From: an uncultured Muribaculaceae bacterium
GTDB taxonomy: Bacteria > Bacteroidota > Bacteroidia > Bacteroidales > Muribaculaceae
NCBI GenBank assembly: GCA_910577585.1
Contig: CAJTNN010000015.1
Location: 1 to 41,310 of the forward strand
Direction of reading: 5' to 3'
DNA length: 41,310 bases
In this document: positions 24,720 to 31,856 of the stretch, in pieces
Layout: the number at the start of each line of letters is the position of its first letter
Position numbering within the stretch: position 1 is the stretch's first letter
The notes under the pieces: generated by a model
The model's database searches: none
What the model saw: only the letters and a program-made list of their open reading frames with translations
What the model was told of the DNA's origin: nothing
Program-made: the position numbers and the translations under genes

Positions 24720-26020
24720 TCAGTTAATTGGAATGAGGTCATAGATAGATGATCCCGAGGTAAATGCTGATTCTATTTCTATGTTGTTATCAGCATCTAT
24801 CTTGCCTATGACCTTTTTGGAGTCGGAATAACGAATACCTGTGAATGAAACATCAGGGCTCTCTGGCGAGGCTACAAACTCAACAATCTGGTAGCCGGAA
24901 ATATCTATTGAGGAAATGGAATAGTCAACCTTGCTGAGTTTTTGTAGCTTCATATTATTTTCAGCATTGTACCACGCATCTCTTGTTTCGAAACCTACAG
25001 TGTAAAGCTCTTGAGGAATCGCAACGTCCAGCAGGGTAAACTCCTTGCCGTTGAACTGATAGGTAGCTTCCTTGCCTGCTTCTGTATAGCCGTAAAAAAG
25101 ATAGACATCTTGTAAATGATTCGCAAGTTTAAGAGTGGAGGCATTGTCGGGCATGGCGCATACATCGGCAGACGTCAGACCATTGCTGCCATTTGCAGTC
25201 CACCTTTTAATGATGTTATTTTCAATCGTATAAAAGTTGTTGCTGATGGTAAGGATGTCGTCAGTGCCAAGTTGAACGATGCTGCCTCCGGGGCATTTAA
25301 CCTTTGCAGAAGCTGACTCTTGATATTCGTAATATCCAACAAATCCAAGGTCATTGACCGTAAATTTGGAAAACGTCTGATATTCCGGAAGAAGAGCTGT
25401 GATGGTAAGCTCATTGGGATTGAACTTGAATATCTGCATTGACATACCGTCAGCCATGTAGTCTTCTGAATAATAATATCCATTAAAGTAGCTAATCCCG
25501 TTTACGGTCGAGACAGTCGTATTGTCATAACCGGCATTTTCGCCAATCCCGATTCGTGGGATTTTATATAGTGTGCCGGTTTGGTTGTCAACAATGCATG
25601 TTATGGAACACGCCTCAACCATTATTTCATATTCACCATCTTGCCAATTATCGTGTGATTTTTCGATAACCGCCCTTAAGTCATAGAAATTGGGCTGCAA
25701 AAGAAGATATCGGTCAGATAGTTTAACCATCTTGTCGATTCTGATATTTTGGACTTTTCCTTGATCGTCGCTTATTTCCAGCTTCACTTCATTGCCGGAC
25801 GTGTCTAACTTATAATATCCGTTATCATCTTCCCCGGCTCTTGAGTTACTGCCTTTGTAGTAAATAGCCTGAGCGTTACGAATGTTGAGAGAAGTAAGAG
25901 CGTTCTCTATGTGTGCCTTGGTTTGCTCCGGGTCAAGAGGTTCATCACTGCTGCAGGATGTCACTCCAATGAGCGCCCCCCCCCTATTAAAAGGCTTAAA
26001 ATCAGAGATTTAATGTTCAT
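24720..26020 (-). CDS. Lipoprotein with a G9 tract in the signal sequence (out of frame here, possible phase variation)
   Basis: The 414-codon body reads from GVTSCSSDEPLDPEQ to a stop at 24720 and has the lipobox and acidic tail of an exported lipoprotein. The true start appears to be the ATG at 26020: MNIKSLILSLLIGG, which then meets nine Gs (plus-strand Cs at 25976-25984). With nine Gs the frame breaks and stops within a few codons; with seven or ten the signal peptide runs on into ALIGVTSC. The body is beta-rich (DGMSMQIFKFNPNELTI, KFTVNDLGFVGYYEY), perhaps a propeller, but I do not recognise the family. The switch may be real or may be a sequencing slip in the homopolymer. Confidence 0.6.
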
Positions 26021-26138
26021 TTATATGGATGGTTAATTATATTTCAACCCAAATTTAATCATTTCCCGCGATGTACACGCTATCCTAAATGTTAAAGTTT
26101 CTGAATTCCGAATCAGCATATTAGCCCTTATGCTGCTG

Positions 26139-26294
26139 TCAAATCTCAATTATCTTGTCTCTCTTGAAATCTACATGCTCGTTTGAGAAGACATAGCCGA
26201 GTTGGGTGTTGACGCCTTTCACGCTTCCAATCTCCCTGTCAATATTGCGGTGTGAATGTCCGTAAATCCAATAGTCAATAGGTTGTGATTCCTT
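26139..26294 (-). pseudogene. 3' remnant of a metallophosphoesterase
   Basis: The minus strand reads DYWIYGHSHRNIDREIGS and then LGYVFSNEHVDFKRDKIIEI, stop at 26139. GHSH is the last metal-binding motif of calcineurin-like phosphoesterases. The gene body is missing; at about 26294 the sequence joins a different fragment. Confidence 0.55.
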
Positions 26295-26467
26295 ATCTCA
26301 AATTCATTATCTATGCTGACCGTAATCGCCTCGCTCAATACTTCGTCGAAACCTTTGACTGACATCGCTATCGTTTCTTCTGGCGGCCAATAGATATTAT
26401 CATCGGCTTTCGCCACCGCACCGAAAGGAACTATATCCACTTTTATTTTGAGGTAATCTTCAAGTTT
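26295..26467 (-). pseudogene. Remnant of a nucleotidyltransferase (AbiEii-like)
   Basis: The segment KVDIVPFGAVAKADDNIYWP, then MSVKGFDEVLSEAITVSIDN, matches the middle of AbiEii-like nucleotidyl transferases used in toxin modules. It begins at a TGA just after the Fic gene stop and is cut where the phosphoesterase fragment begins. Confidence 0.5.
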
Positions 26468-26471
26468 TCAG

Positions 26472-27476
26472 TTAAGAAACCTCAACAACTTGCCATTCGC
26501 CGCCTTTGTCGGGGCCGATGCGGTTGAGTACACCTTCGGATTTGAGGATGGCGAGGTGTCGCTCCACACCTTTTGGCGTAATGCCGATTTCTTCCGCGAG
26601 TGTGCGGGTGGTGTGCTTCGGATTTTCGCGGAGCAATTCGATTATTCTATCGCGGGTCTTGACCTTTTCCTTTGGTTGCTCAACCGGAGCATCTTCTCCG
26701 ATTGATTCCAGATAGGAAGAAATATCGCGGTTGAGGTGCGTAATCATCGTGTCGGTCATGAACCGGCGGAATAAGCCCAAGTCCTCGCTTTCACGGGTGG
26801 CAACTAATGCCTTGATATATTCCTCCTTGTCATCGCTGAATATTCGTGACGGGATAAGTCCGAATTCAAATTGCAGCCAGTTCATCAGCAGACGGGCCAT
26901 GCGGCCGTTGCCATCTGCCCACGGGTGGATTGTGACAAGGTTATAATGCGCGTCAAAACTCATTTCATACAGCTCCTGCATTGACATTGAGCTGTGCTTG
27001 CGTCGTAAAGCATTGAGCGTATCGCAGAACTCTTTCAACTTCTGCGGCACTTTATTAAACGCCATGTAGGAACGACCACCAACTCCCGCTGTGACATTCA
27101 CAAGGCGTATATCACCATTGGCAGATGAAAAATCACCCAGTGCAGTATGATATTCCGAACCTGTATTTTTCATTGTCAACGCCGACAACTCTTTCAGACG
27201 TTCAATAGTAACATCAGCATGTTCTCGGGCAAAAACTAACGCCCGCTCGTATGCTGCTTTAAGGTCAAGGTTCATGTTCTGCTCGACAAGGCTCTTGCCT
27301 TTCAAAGCAATGCCATTGTCAAACATTATCTGATTTTCAAGCTCCGTAATGGTAGAGCCTTCAATCGCTGTGGAGTGCGTGATGATGGAATACAGGTAAA
27401 ACTTTTCATAGTCCAATTGCCGGTCAATGCCAAGTTCACGGAATCTCCCTACTAATTTCTCTAATTCTGATTTCAT
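26472..27476 (-). CDS. Fic-domain protein with inhibitory helix and winged-helix tail
   Basis: A 334-residue Fic enzyme. The catalytic motif HPWADGNGRMAR begins at His184 and matches HxFxDGNGRxxR, so AMP transfer (or another nucleotide transfer) to a protein hydroxyl is expected. An inhibitory motif STAIEG at 35-40 ([S/T]xxxE[G/N]) lies N-terminal, which makes it a class II Fic protein held in check by its own alpha-inh glutamate (Glu39). The C-terminus (about 275-334: RDRIIELLRENPKHTTRTLA, GVERHLAILKSEG) is a winged helix. The start at 27476 lies only about 5 bp after a good -7 box. Adjacent fragments of other toxin-type genes suggest a mobile-region origin. The target is unknown. Confidence 0.9.
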   Translation of the reverse strand: MKSELEKLVGRFRELGIDRQLDYEKFYLYSIITHSTAIEGSTITELENQIMFDNGIALKGKSLVEQNMNLDLKAAYERALVFAREHADVTIERLKELSALTMKNTGSEYHTALGDFSSANGDIRLVNVTAGVGGRSYMAFNKVPQKLKEFCDTLNALRRKHSSMSMQELYEMSFDAHYNLVTIHPWADGNGRMARLLMNWLQFEFGLIPSRIFSDDKEEYIKALVATRESEDLGLFRRFMTDTMITHLNRDISSYLESIGEDAPVEQPKEKVKTRDRIIELLRENPKHTTRTLAEEIGITPKGVERHLAILKSEGVLNRIGPDKGGEWQVVEVS

Positions 27477-27481
27477 AGGGA

Positions 27482-27512
27482 CAAAATTACAATTTTCTCC
27501 CTATATTTCAAA
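27482..27512 (-). promoter_or_regulatory. Promoter of the Fic gene, very close to its ATG
   Basis: TTTG (27509-27512), a 19-bp spacer and TAATTTTG (27482-27489) on the minus strand match consensus. Transcription should start at or just before the ATG at 27476, giving a leaderless or nearly leaderless mRNA. Confidence 0.65.
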
Positions 27513-27550
27513 GTGGAATATGACATTACATCGTAATTTTTCTTCATGTA

Positions 27551-27703
27551 TTAGCCGAGATAACGGTCGGTGCGTTCATAGCGCAGCACAGCACCCATCA
27601 CCACATCGCCAATTTCAAGCAACTGGTGATATTTGGCGTTCTCTTGCCGGAATACCTCGCGCAACATCTTGGGTTGCTCTATGCGCCCTTGATAGACGTT
27701 CAT
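27551..27703 (-). pseudogene. Fragment or small gene: MNVYQGRIEQPKML...
   Basis: A 50-codon frame from ATG 27703 reading MNVYQGRIEQPKMLREVF, then QLLEIGDVVMGAVLRYERTD and a stop at 27551. The first 20 codons recur at 23636-23700 behind a Fic motif. I do not recognise the family. Coding-like text continues upstream in a second frame (DNAEYYLQSSDRDERL), so this is probably a truncated and frameshifted gene end. Confidence 0.4.
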
Positions 27704-27763
27704 CACGGTCTGAGGATTGTAGGTAATATTCTGCGTTATCCTGCACTTTCACCAAAAAAGAAA

Positions 27764-27795
27764 AAGCACTGAAAATCAACTGATTTCAGTGCTTT
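27764..27795 (-). terminator. 12-bp hairpin with T-run
   Basis: AAAGCACTGAAA and its inverse TTTCAGTGCTTT form the stem; on the minus strand TTTTTCTTTTTTGG follows. It has the same layout, relative to a tRNA-Lys 3'-end sequence, as the hairpin at 28356. Confidence 0.75.
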
Positions 27796-27818
27796 GCGGT
27801 GTTCTTCCGAACCCTTTC

Positions 27819-27832
27819 GTGATCCGCCTGGG
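27819..27832 (-). repeat. Copy of the tRNA-Lys 3' end (att-like)
   Basis: GTGATCCGCCTGGG is identical to 28412-28425, the acceptor and T-stem end of the tRNA-Lys gene. No full tRNA is present here. It may mark an integration at the tRNA or the remains of a second tRNA-Lys gene. The DNA between 27833 and 28025 shows no gene. Confidence 0.5.
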
Positions 27833-28025
27833 TTCTGTGAATTAGGCGGTATATATCGTGGTTATCAATGACTTAGCTCTCTGAAAAATCAAGGATGTTC
27901 CCTTTTTGCACACCCCGATATTTCAATGTTCTTCGTCGATTACTCCGCAAAGATAACAATAATCCGCTGATTTTCGGCAATTAAGACTGTTAATTAAGCC
28001 TATTTATTTCTACGTTTTTCCGAAT

Positions 28026-28133
28026 TTATTGCTCCCTCACATTTTTCAGTATCTCATTCGTCAGCAGATGGACGGTTGATGACGGATTGGAATAAGGCAC
28101 TTTTGCCACCGCTCTATTGGCAGCTTCAGCTGT
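28026..28133 (-). pseudogene. 3' remnant of a second rloB
   Basis: The last 35 codons of an RloB-type gene: AANRAVAKVPYSNPSS, then TVHLLTNEILKNVREQ and a stop. Over 32 residues it differs from the intact RloB end (14690) at three positions. Upstream it is replaced by unrelated sequence. The similarity continues just past the stop codons at both sites. Confidence 0.8.
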
Positions 28134-28230
28134 ATAGTGGTATCCAGCGTTGGCAACGTGAACCCTCGTATCCAAGTGGTATCTGTGCAGAATGGCGCAA
28201 AATGCACATTCTCAGAGAATTCACGGCAAT

Positions 28231-28350
28231 GTGAGTGGCGCGACTCACGATGGACTCACAATCGTGAGTTTTTCGACTCACATTTCGACGACTCACGCAA
28301 AACTCACGGTAGAGTGCCGAAAAGTGCCGTATTCTGCCGGATGGACTCAC
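28231..28350. repeat. Cluster of eight ACTCAC/GTGAGT motifs
   Basis: ACTCAC occurs at 28243, 28254, 28276, 28291, 28302 and 28345 and its inverse GTGAGT at 28231 and 28264, often as CGACTCACG. Spacings range from about 10 to 43 bp. It looks like an iteron or binding-site cluster next to the tRNA-Lys. Confidence 0.5.
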
Positions 28351-28355
28351 AACGA

Positions 28356-28388
28356 AAAACGCTGAAACAACCAGTGTTTCAGCGTTTT
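28356..28388 (-). terminator. Terminator of the tRNA cluster
   Basis: AAAACGCTGAAAC (28356-28368) and its exact inverse (28376-28388) form a 13-bp stem 25 bp beyond the tRNA-Lys 3' end; on the minus strand the stem ends in GCGTTTTTCG. Confidence 0.8.
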
Positions 28389-28412
28389 GCTCCGAAAGTT
28401 CGGATGCCGTAG

Positions 28413-28485
28413 TGATCCGCCTGGGGCTCGAACCCAGGACCCCAACATTAAAAGTGTTGTGCTCTACCAGCTGAGCTAGCGAATC
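28413..28485 (-). tRNA. tRNA-Lys (anticodon TTT)
   Basis: A 73-nt cloverleaf: acceptor GATTCGC/GCGGATC, D-arm GCTC...GAGC, anticodon stem CAACA/TGTTG with loop CTTTTAA, T-arm CTGGG-TTCGAGC-CCCAG. No CCA is encoded. It is the last tRNA of the minus-strand cluster. Confidence 0.92.
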
Positions 28486-28541
28486 TACACTGCTTTGGAA
28501 CTCTGCGTCGGGTTTTAACCGATAAGTCCTCAAAGACTTGG

Positions 28542-28615
28542 CGCTTCAGGATGGGCTTGAACCAACGACCCCCTGATTAACAGTCAGGTGCTCTAACCAA
28601 CTGAGCTACTGAAGC
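28542..28615 (-). tRNA. tRNA-Asn (anticodon GTT), copy 1
   Basis: A 74-nt cloverleaf: acceptor GCTTCAG/CTGAAGC, D-arm GCTC...GAGC, anticodon stem CCTGA/TCAGG with loop CTGTTAA, T-loop TTCAAGC. The T-stem has one T-T mismatch, shared by all copies in the cluster. Confidence 0.9.
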
Positions 28616-28638
28616 ATTTTGGTGTATTTTTGTTTTTA

Positions 28639-28722
28639 TGCTTCAGGATGGGCTTGAACCAACGACGATTAACCTTTCTGGGATTAACAGTCAGGTGTTC
28701 TAACCAACTGAGCTACTGAAGC
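28639..28722 (-). tRNA. Altered tRNA-Asn copy 1 (+10 nt beside the anticodon)
   Basis: Acceptor, D-arm (here GAAC on the 3' side), anticodon loop CTGTTAA and T-arm match tRNA-Asn. After TTAATC the normal AGGGG is replaced by CCAGAAAGGTTAATC, so the anticodon stem can pair at only two positions. Length is 84 nt. TTAAtCC/GGTTAA can form a small extra hairpin. It may be a pseudo-tRNA, or an RNA with another job. Confidence 0.6.
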
Positions 28723-28742
28723 AATTCGGTGTATTTTTGTTT

Positions 28743-28790
28743 AAATTTACAAACATATGAGTATCATGATAGATACGTGCTTGTAAATTT
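28743..28790. repeat. Inverted repeat between altered copy 1 and tRNA-Asn copy 2
   Basis: AAATTTACAA (28743-28752) and TTGTAAATTT (28781-28790) are exact inverses around a 28-nt loop. It may be a processing or termination structure within the cluster. Confidence 0.5.
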
Positions 28791-28793
28791 TGG

Positions 28794-28867
28794 CGCTTCA
28801 GGATGGGCTTGAACCAACGACCCCCTGATTAACAGTCAGGTGCTCTAACCAACTGAGCTACTGAAGC
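28794..28867 (-). tRNA. tRNA-Asn (anticodon GTT), copy 2
   Basis: Identical in sequence to copy 1 (28542-28615) over the 74-nt gene. It lies between the two altered copies. Confidence 0.9.
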
Positions 28868-28890
28868 AATTTGGTGTATTTTTGTTTTTA

Positions 28891-28974
28891 CGCTTCAGGA
28901 TGGGTTTGAACCAACAACGATTAACCTTTCTGGGATTAACAGTCAGGTGCTCTAACCAACTGAGCTACCGAAGC
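28891..28974 (-). tRNA. Altered tRNA-Asn copy 2 (+10 nt beside the anticodon)
   Basis: It has the same replacement CCAGAAAGGTTAATC as altered copy 1 but keeps the normal D-arm GAGC. Two compensated or silent changes are seen: acceptor GCTTCGG/CTGAAGC with a G-T pair, and T-loop TTCAAAC. It is the first gene after the cluster promoter. Confidence 0.6.
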
Positions 28975-29016
28975 GGATTTTTTGTGTTGCATCGGGCTCT
29001 GTCCCGTTTGCGAGTG

Positions 29017-29048
29017 CAAAGTTATAACTTTTTTTTTAGTTGTGCAAA
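29017..29048 (-). promoter_or_regulatory. Promoter of the tRNA cluster
   Basis: Minus strand: TTTG (29045-29048), 20 bp, TAACTTTG (29017-29024). It lies about 45 bp upstream of the first tRNA-like gene, which ends at 28974. Confidence 0.7.
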
Positions 29049-29141
29049 TTTTTTGTTTTATTTTTTTTCTTTTTTTTAGTTGGGGTGAGGTAATCTGTTG
29101 ATTTTTATTGTGGTATGTTTTTTCTCGGTGGTGCGCTGGTA

Positions 29142-29221
29142 ACGGGAGAACGGGGGCTTACGAGAACGTAAAAGCTGTGCTTCAGTCACCCCGTTCTCCC
29201 GTAAAATGTTCTCCCGTAAAA
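29142..29221 (-). terminator. Hairpin with doubled right arm after the barrel receptor
   Basis: ACGGGAGAACGGGG (29142-29155) pairs with 29189-29202. GTTCTCCCGTAAAA follows as a direct repeat (29193-29206 and 29208-29221), so two alternative right arms exist, and TTACG-AGAA-CGTAA forms an inner stem. It separates the receptor (stop 29263) from the tRNA cluster. Confidence 0.6.
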
Positions 29222-29262
29222 GCCGTTATTAAACAATTTGGGGCATATTAAAAGGGGTGGGG

Positions 29263-31575
29263 CTACATGTTGGGGGTGGAGGCTGAGGGGGCGCCGGTGG
29301 AGGAGGTGGAGAGGTCGGTGTTCTCGATTGTGGAGTTGAGAGTCTTTACTCGTGAGTTGGTCTTGCCGAAGGTCCAGGTGGCGGTCAGGCCCACTCTCCA
29401 TGCGGCCACACGATAGGTGGATCGGGAGGTGAAGTCGGGGGTAGTGGTGGTGTTGGTGAATTTGAGGTATGCCTGGGCGAAATTTCCGGCGTTGAGGGCC
29501 AGCCGGAGATTCCGGTTGGGCAGGAAGTCGCGCGATAGTGCCAGTCCATAATAGAAGAAATCTCCTCCTTTGGTCTGCAAGCCTACTTCACCCCATCGAT
29601 AGCCTCCATACCACGATAGTTCGAGGTCAGCCGGCAATGAGAATTGGCCGTTATGATTGATGTTGCCGCTCATGCCATGATTTGAGGCATGCAGCATGTG
29701 CAGGGTCGTGCCGGTGGTGATGTTGGCCGATAGGTCGGTGTATCCGGCCATACCGCTGAAATTCAAGCGTAGTTTGCTTGAAGGGGTAATCATGACGAAG
29801 GCATTCAGTGCCAGCGATTCCTTGCGGCCTATATTGGCTTGCGAACTTACGAGCGTCGAGCCGCTTAGGAAGGAGTATGGAGAGATGGCATTGCCGGTGT
29901 GGGCGAAATCCAGGCTGAGGTTGAAGCCGAAAATGCGTCCGAAATTGCGGTAAGACAGGCTTATCTTGTTGATGCGTTCCGAGCGCAGTTCCGGGTTGCC
30001 CTGTGTGGCCTGTGTTTCGGAATACTTGTATAGGAAGGGGTTTACCTGTTCGATTGTAGGGCGGGCGATTCTCATGCCGTAGGTCAGTCCGAGAGCGTGC
30101 ATAGGCGAGAAACTGTAGGTGATTCCCGCATTCGGCACGAGGTCGTTGAATGAATTTGTGAAGTCGCTCAGATTGCCATAGTGGTAACGTATCCCCATGC
30201 GGGTATACTCATATCTCAAGCCCGCTTCGGCATGCCACTGCCCGTAGTTGGCCTTATAGAGGGCATATGCCGCCAGAATATCCTGCAACTGCGAAATTGA
30301 AGAGTATTCACTCTCCAGCGGGGCCGGCTGATTGAGGTCGATATCGGCCTCACCCCGTCCGATTGCAGAATTGTGTCGGAATATACCCTTCAGGCCGGCT
30401 TCGATGGTGGCGTGCTCTGAAAGAGTATTTGAGTAGTCGGCCTGTGCGGTGTGGGTGCGCCCGTGGTTGACATTCTGCAGCGTATGGGTCGAATAGGGGA
30501 GAGCGTAGTTGATGCATTCGCTGAATGACTCGGCCAACGGCGTGGAATTTTTCGAATAGTCAAACTGATAGTTCAGGGCCAGGTAATTATCAGGTCTGCC
30601 GAATGAATGCTGCCATGCAGCGTTGGCGGTGAGTTGATGGATGCGGATGTCTATTTGCGCCTGCCGCAGGTAGCTCCACGACAGGTCGCCGGCGGCATCG
30701 TACATCTGAGTGAACTCATCGACCGTCTTCATGTAGCCCGACATATCAGTGTAGTTGAGGCTGAAATTGAAAAGGTCGGCTGCAGAGGGTTCCCAAGAGG
30801 AGGAGAGTCCTGCACCGAGATATTCGAATTTGCGGGGCGTGCGGGCTGTCACCTCGAGGCGGTGGTCGGTAGTGGAGTTGTTGTAGATGGTAGAGGAGGC
30901 CATATTGCCGGGTTGTTCGGCAAACCGCTGGTTCATGTAAGTGATATTCGCATTCAGTGTCAGCTTATTGAGTTTAGCCGCGCCGAAGCCGCCGAGCATG
31001 AAATCGCGGTTTGATACGCCCGCGTTCAGTGAGCCGTTGTAGCCGTTGTCGCTGCGTTTGGTCTCGGTGACGAGATTGATGATTCCGGCGGTGCCCTCTG
31101 CGTCGAACTTCGCCCCCGGATCAGGTATAACCTCGACCTTTGCGATAGCCGCCGCCGGCATAGCCTTGAGCACAGTCGAAGCATTTGACGAGAGCATAGG
31201 GTCGGGTCGGCCGTTGACATAAATCTTGATATCGCTGTTCCCCTTCAGCGAGATGTTGTCCTGTCCGTCTACGCTCACCATCGGCACTCTGCGCAGCATA
31301 TCGAGCGCCGACTGCGAAGCTGCGGCCGGATCCTGGGTCACATCATAGCTGATCTGATTACCTTCGACCTTGATCATCGGCGCGTCGGCTGTGACCACCA
31401 GTTCCTGGAGCGAGCGTACATCATCGCCATACGCAGCGCGTTCGAGTGAGTCAATCTGCGCCTCTGTCAGTTGGTCGGGCGAGGCAGAACCGACTGCCTC
31501 AGGCGTATTATTCCGGGCCTTTGCGGCGGTTGAGAATACAGCAGCCGTCAATAAGATAGTTGAGATGCTTTTCAT
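29263..31575 (-). CDS. Outer-membrane beta-barrel receptor (TonB-dependent type, OMP_b-brl_3-like)
   Basis: A 770-residue protein with signal peptide MKSISTILLTAAVFSTAAKA. LQELVVTADAPMIKVEGNQI is a TonB-box-like start, followed by a plug with SALDMLRRVPMVSVDGQDNI, IYVNGRPDPML and AAIAKVEVIPDPGAKFDAEG. The rest is a large barrel (about residues 190-740). These proteins differ from SusC by lacking the carboxypeptidase-like domain. The C-terminal tail after ATWTFGKTN is Thr/Ser rich (LSTSSTGAPSASTPNM) and extends beyond the expected last strand. It has its own promoter with a paired AGTACT site, so it is probably regulated alone. Confidence 0.85.
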   Translation of the reverse strand: MKSISTILLTAAVFSTAAKARNNTPEAVGSASPDQLTEAQIDSLERAAYGDDVRSLQELVVTADAPMIKVEGNQISYDVTQDPAAASQSALDMLRRVPMVSVDGQDNISLKGNSDIKIYVNGRPDPMLSSNASTVLKAMPAAAIAKVEVIPDPGAKFDAEGTAGIINLVTETKRSDNGYNGSLNAGVSNRDFMLGGFGAAKLNKLTLNANITYMNQRFAEQPGNMASSTIYNNSTTDHRLEVTARTPRKFEYLGAGLSSSWEPSAADLFNFSLNYTDMSGYMKTVDEFTQMYDAAGDLSWSYLRQAQIDIRIHQLTANAAWQHSFGRPDNYLALNYQFDYSKNSTPLAESFSECINYALPYSTHTLQNVNHGRTHTAQADYSNTLSEHATIEAGLKGIFRHNSAIGRGEADIDLNQPAPLESEYSSISQLQDILAAYALYKANYGQWHAEAGLRYEYTRMGIRYHYGNLSDFTNSFNDLVPNAGITYSFSPMHALGLTYGMRIARPTIEQVNPFLYKYSETQATQGNPELRSERINKISLSYRNFGRIFGFNLSLDFAHTGNAISPYSFLSGSTLVSSQANIGRKESLALNAFVMITPSSKLRLNFSGMAGYTDLSANITTGTTLHMLHASNHGMSGNINHNGQFSLPADLELSWYGGYRWGEVGLQTKGGDFFYYGLALSRDFLPNRNLRLALNAGNFAQAYLKFTNTTTTPDFTSRSTYRVAAWRVGLTATWTFGKTNSRVKTLNSTIENTDLSTSSTGAPSASTPNM

Positions 31576-31618
31576 AATTTTTTCGTTAGAAGCAGTTGAA
31601 GTCTTTCATTTGGGATTG

Positions 31619-31661
31619 CAAAGTTAATTAAAAAGTTAGTACTATGCAATACTTAGTACTA
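31619..31661 (-). promoter_or_regulatory. Promoter with twin TAGTACTA palindromes
   Basis: Minus strand: TTGC (31646-31649), 19 bp, TAACTTTG (31619-31626). TAGTACTA lies at 31637-31644 within the spacer and at 31654-31661 upstream of the -33 box, 17 bp apart. This is the layout of a dimeric repressor site that could cover the promoter of the barrel receptor. Confidence 0.6.
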
Positions 31662-31770
31662 AATATCTTCACGAAACAACGGTGATATAATCACCATTCA
31701 TCCCGTAAGAAGATATGAATGAGGCGGCTCCCCGGCGAGCAAGAGATTTAGGGAGGTGGATAAAAAGTCA

Positions 31771-31804
31771 CATCCCGCATTCATCTGCAGATGAATGCGG
31801 GATG
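31771..31804 (-). terminator. Perfect 34-nt palindrome terminator of rplU-rpmA
   Basis: CATCCCGCATTCATCTG and its exact inverse meet with no loop (practical loop TGCA). On the minus strand TGACTTTTTATCC follows, as expected for rho-independent termination after rpmA. Confidence 0.85.
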
Positions 31805-31856
31805 CGCGAATTTTGTAGCTATAGACTCATTCCGGGCGCCGGGCCCTGATGAGTTA

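Noticed and set aside
28231..28350. ACTCAC cluster as a CRISPR array
   Set aside because: The repeated unit is only 6-9 bp, spacings vary and orientation changes; there are no 25-40 bp repeats or cas genes.
28126..28533. A 135-codon open frame across the tRNA-Lys gene
   Set aside because: It is a reading of the tRNA and its spacer on the same strand, with no protein character.
28639..28722. Intron in the altered tRNA-Asn
   Set aside because: Removing the extra bases does not restore the anticodon stem, because the normal AGGGG is missing, and it is not at the canonical junction.
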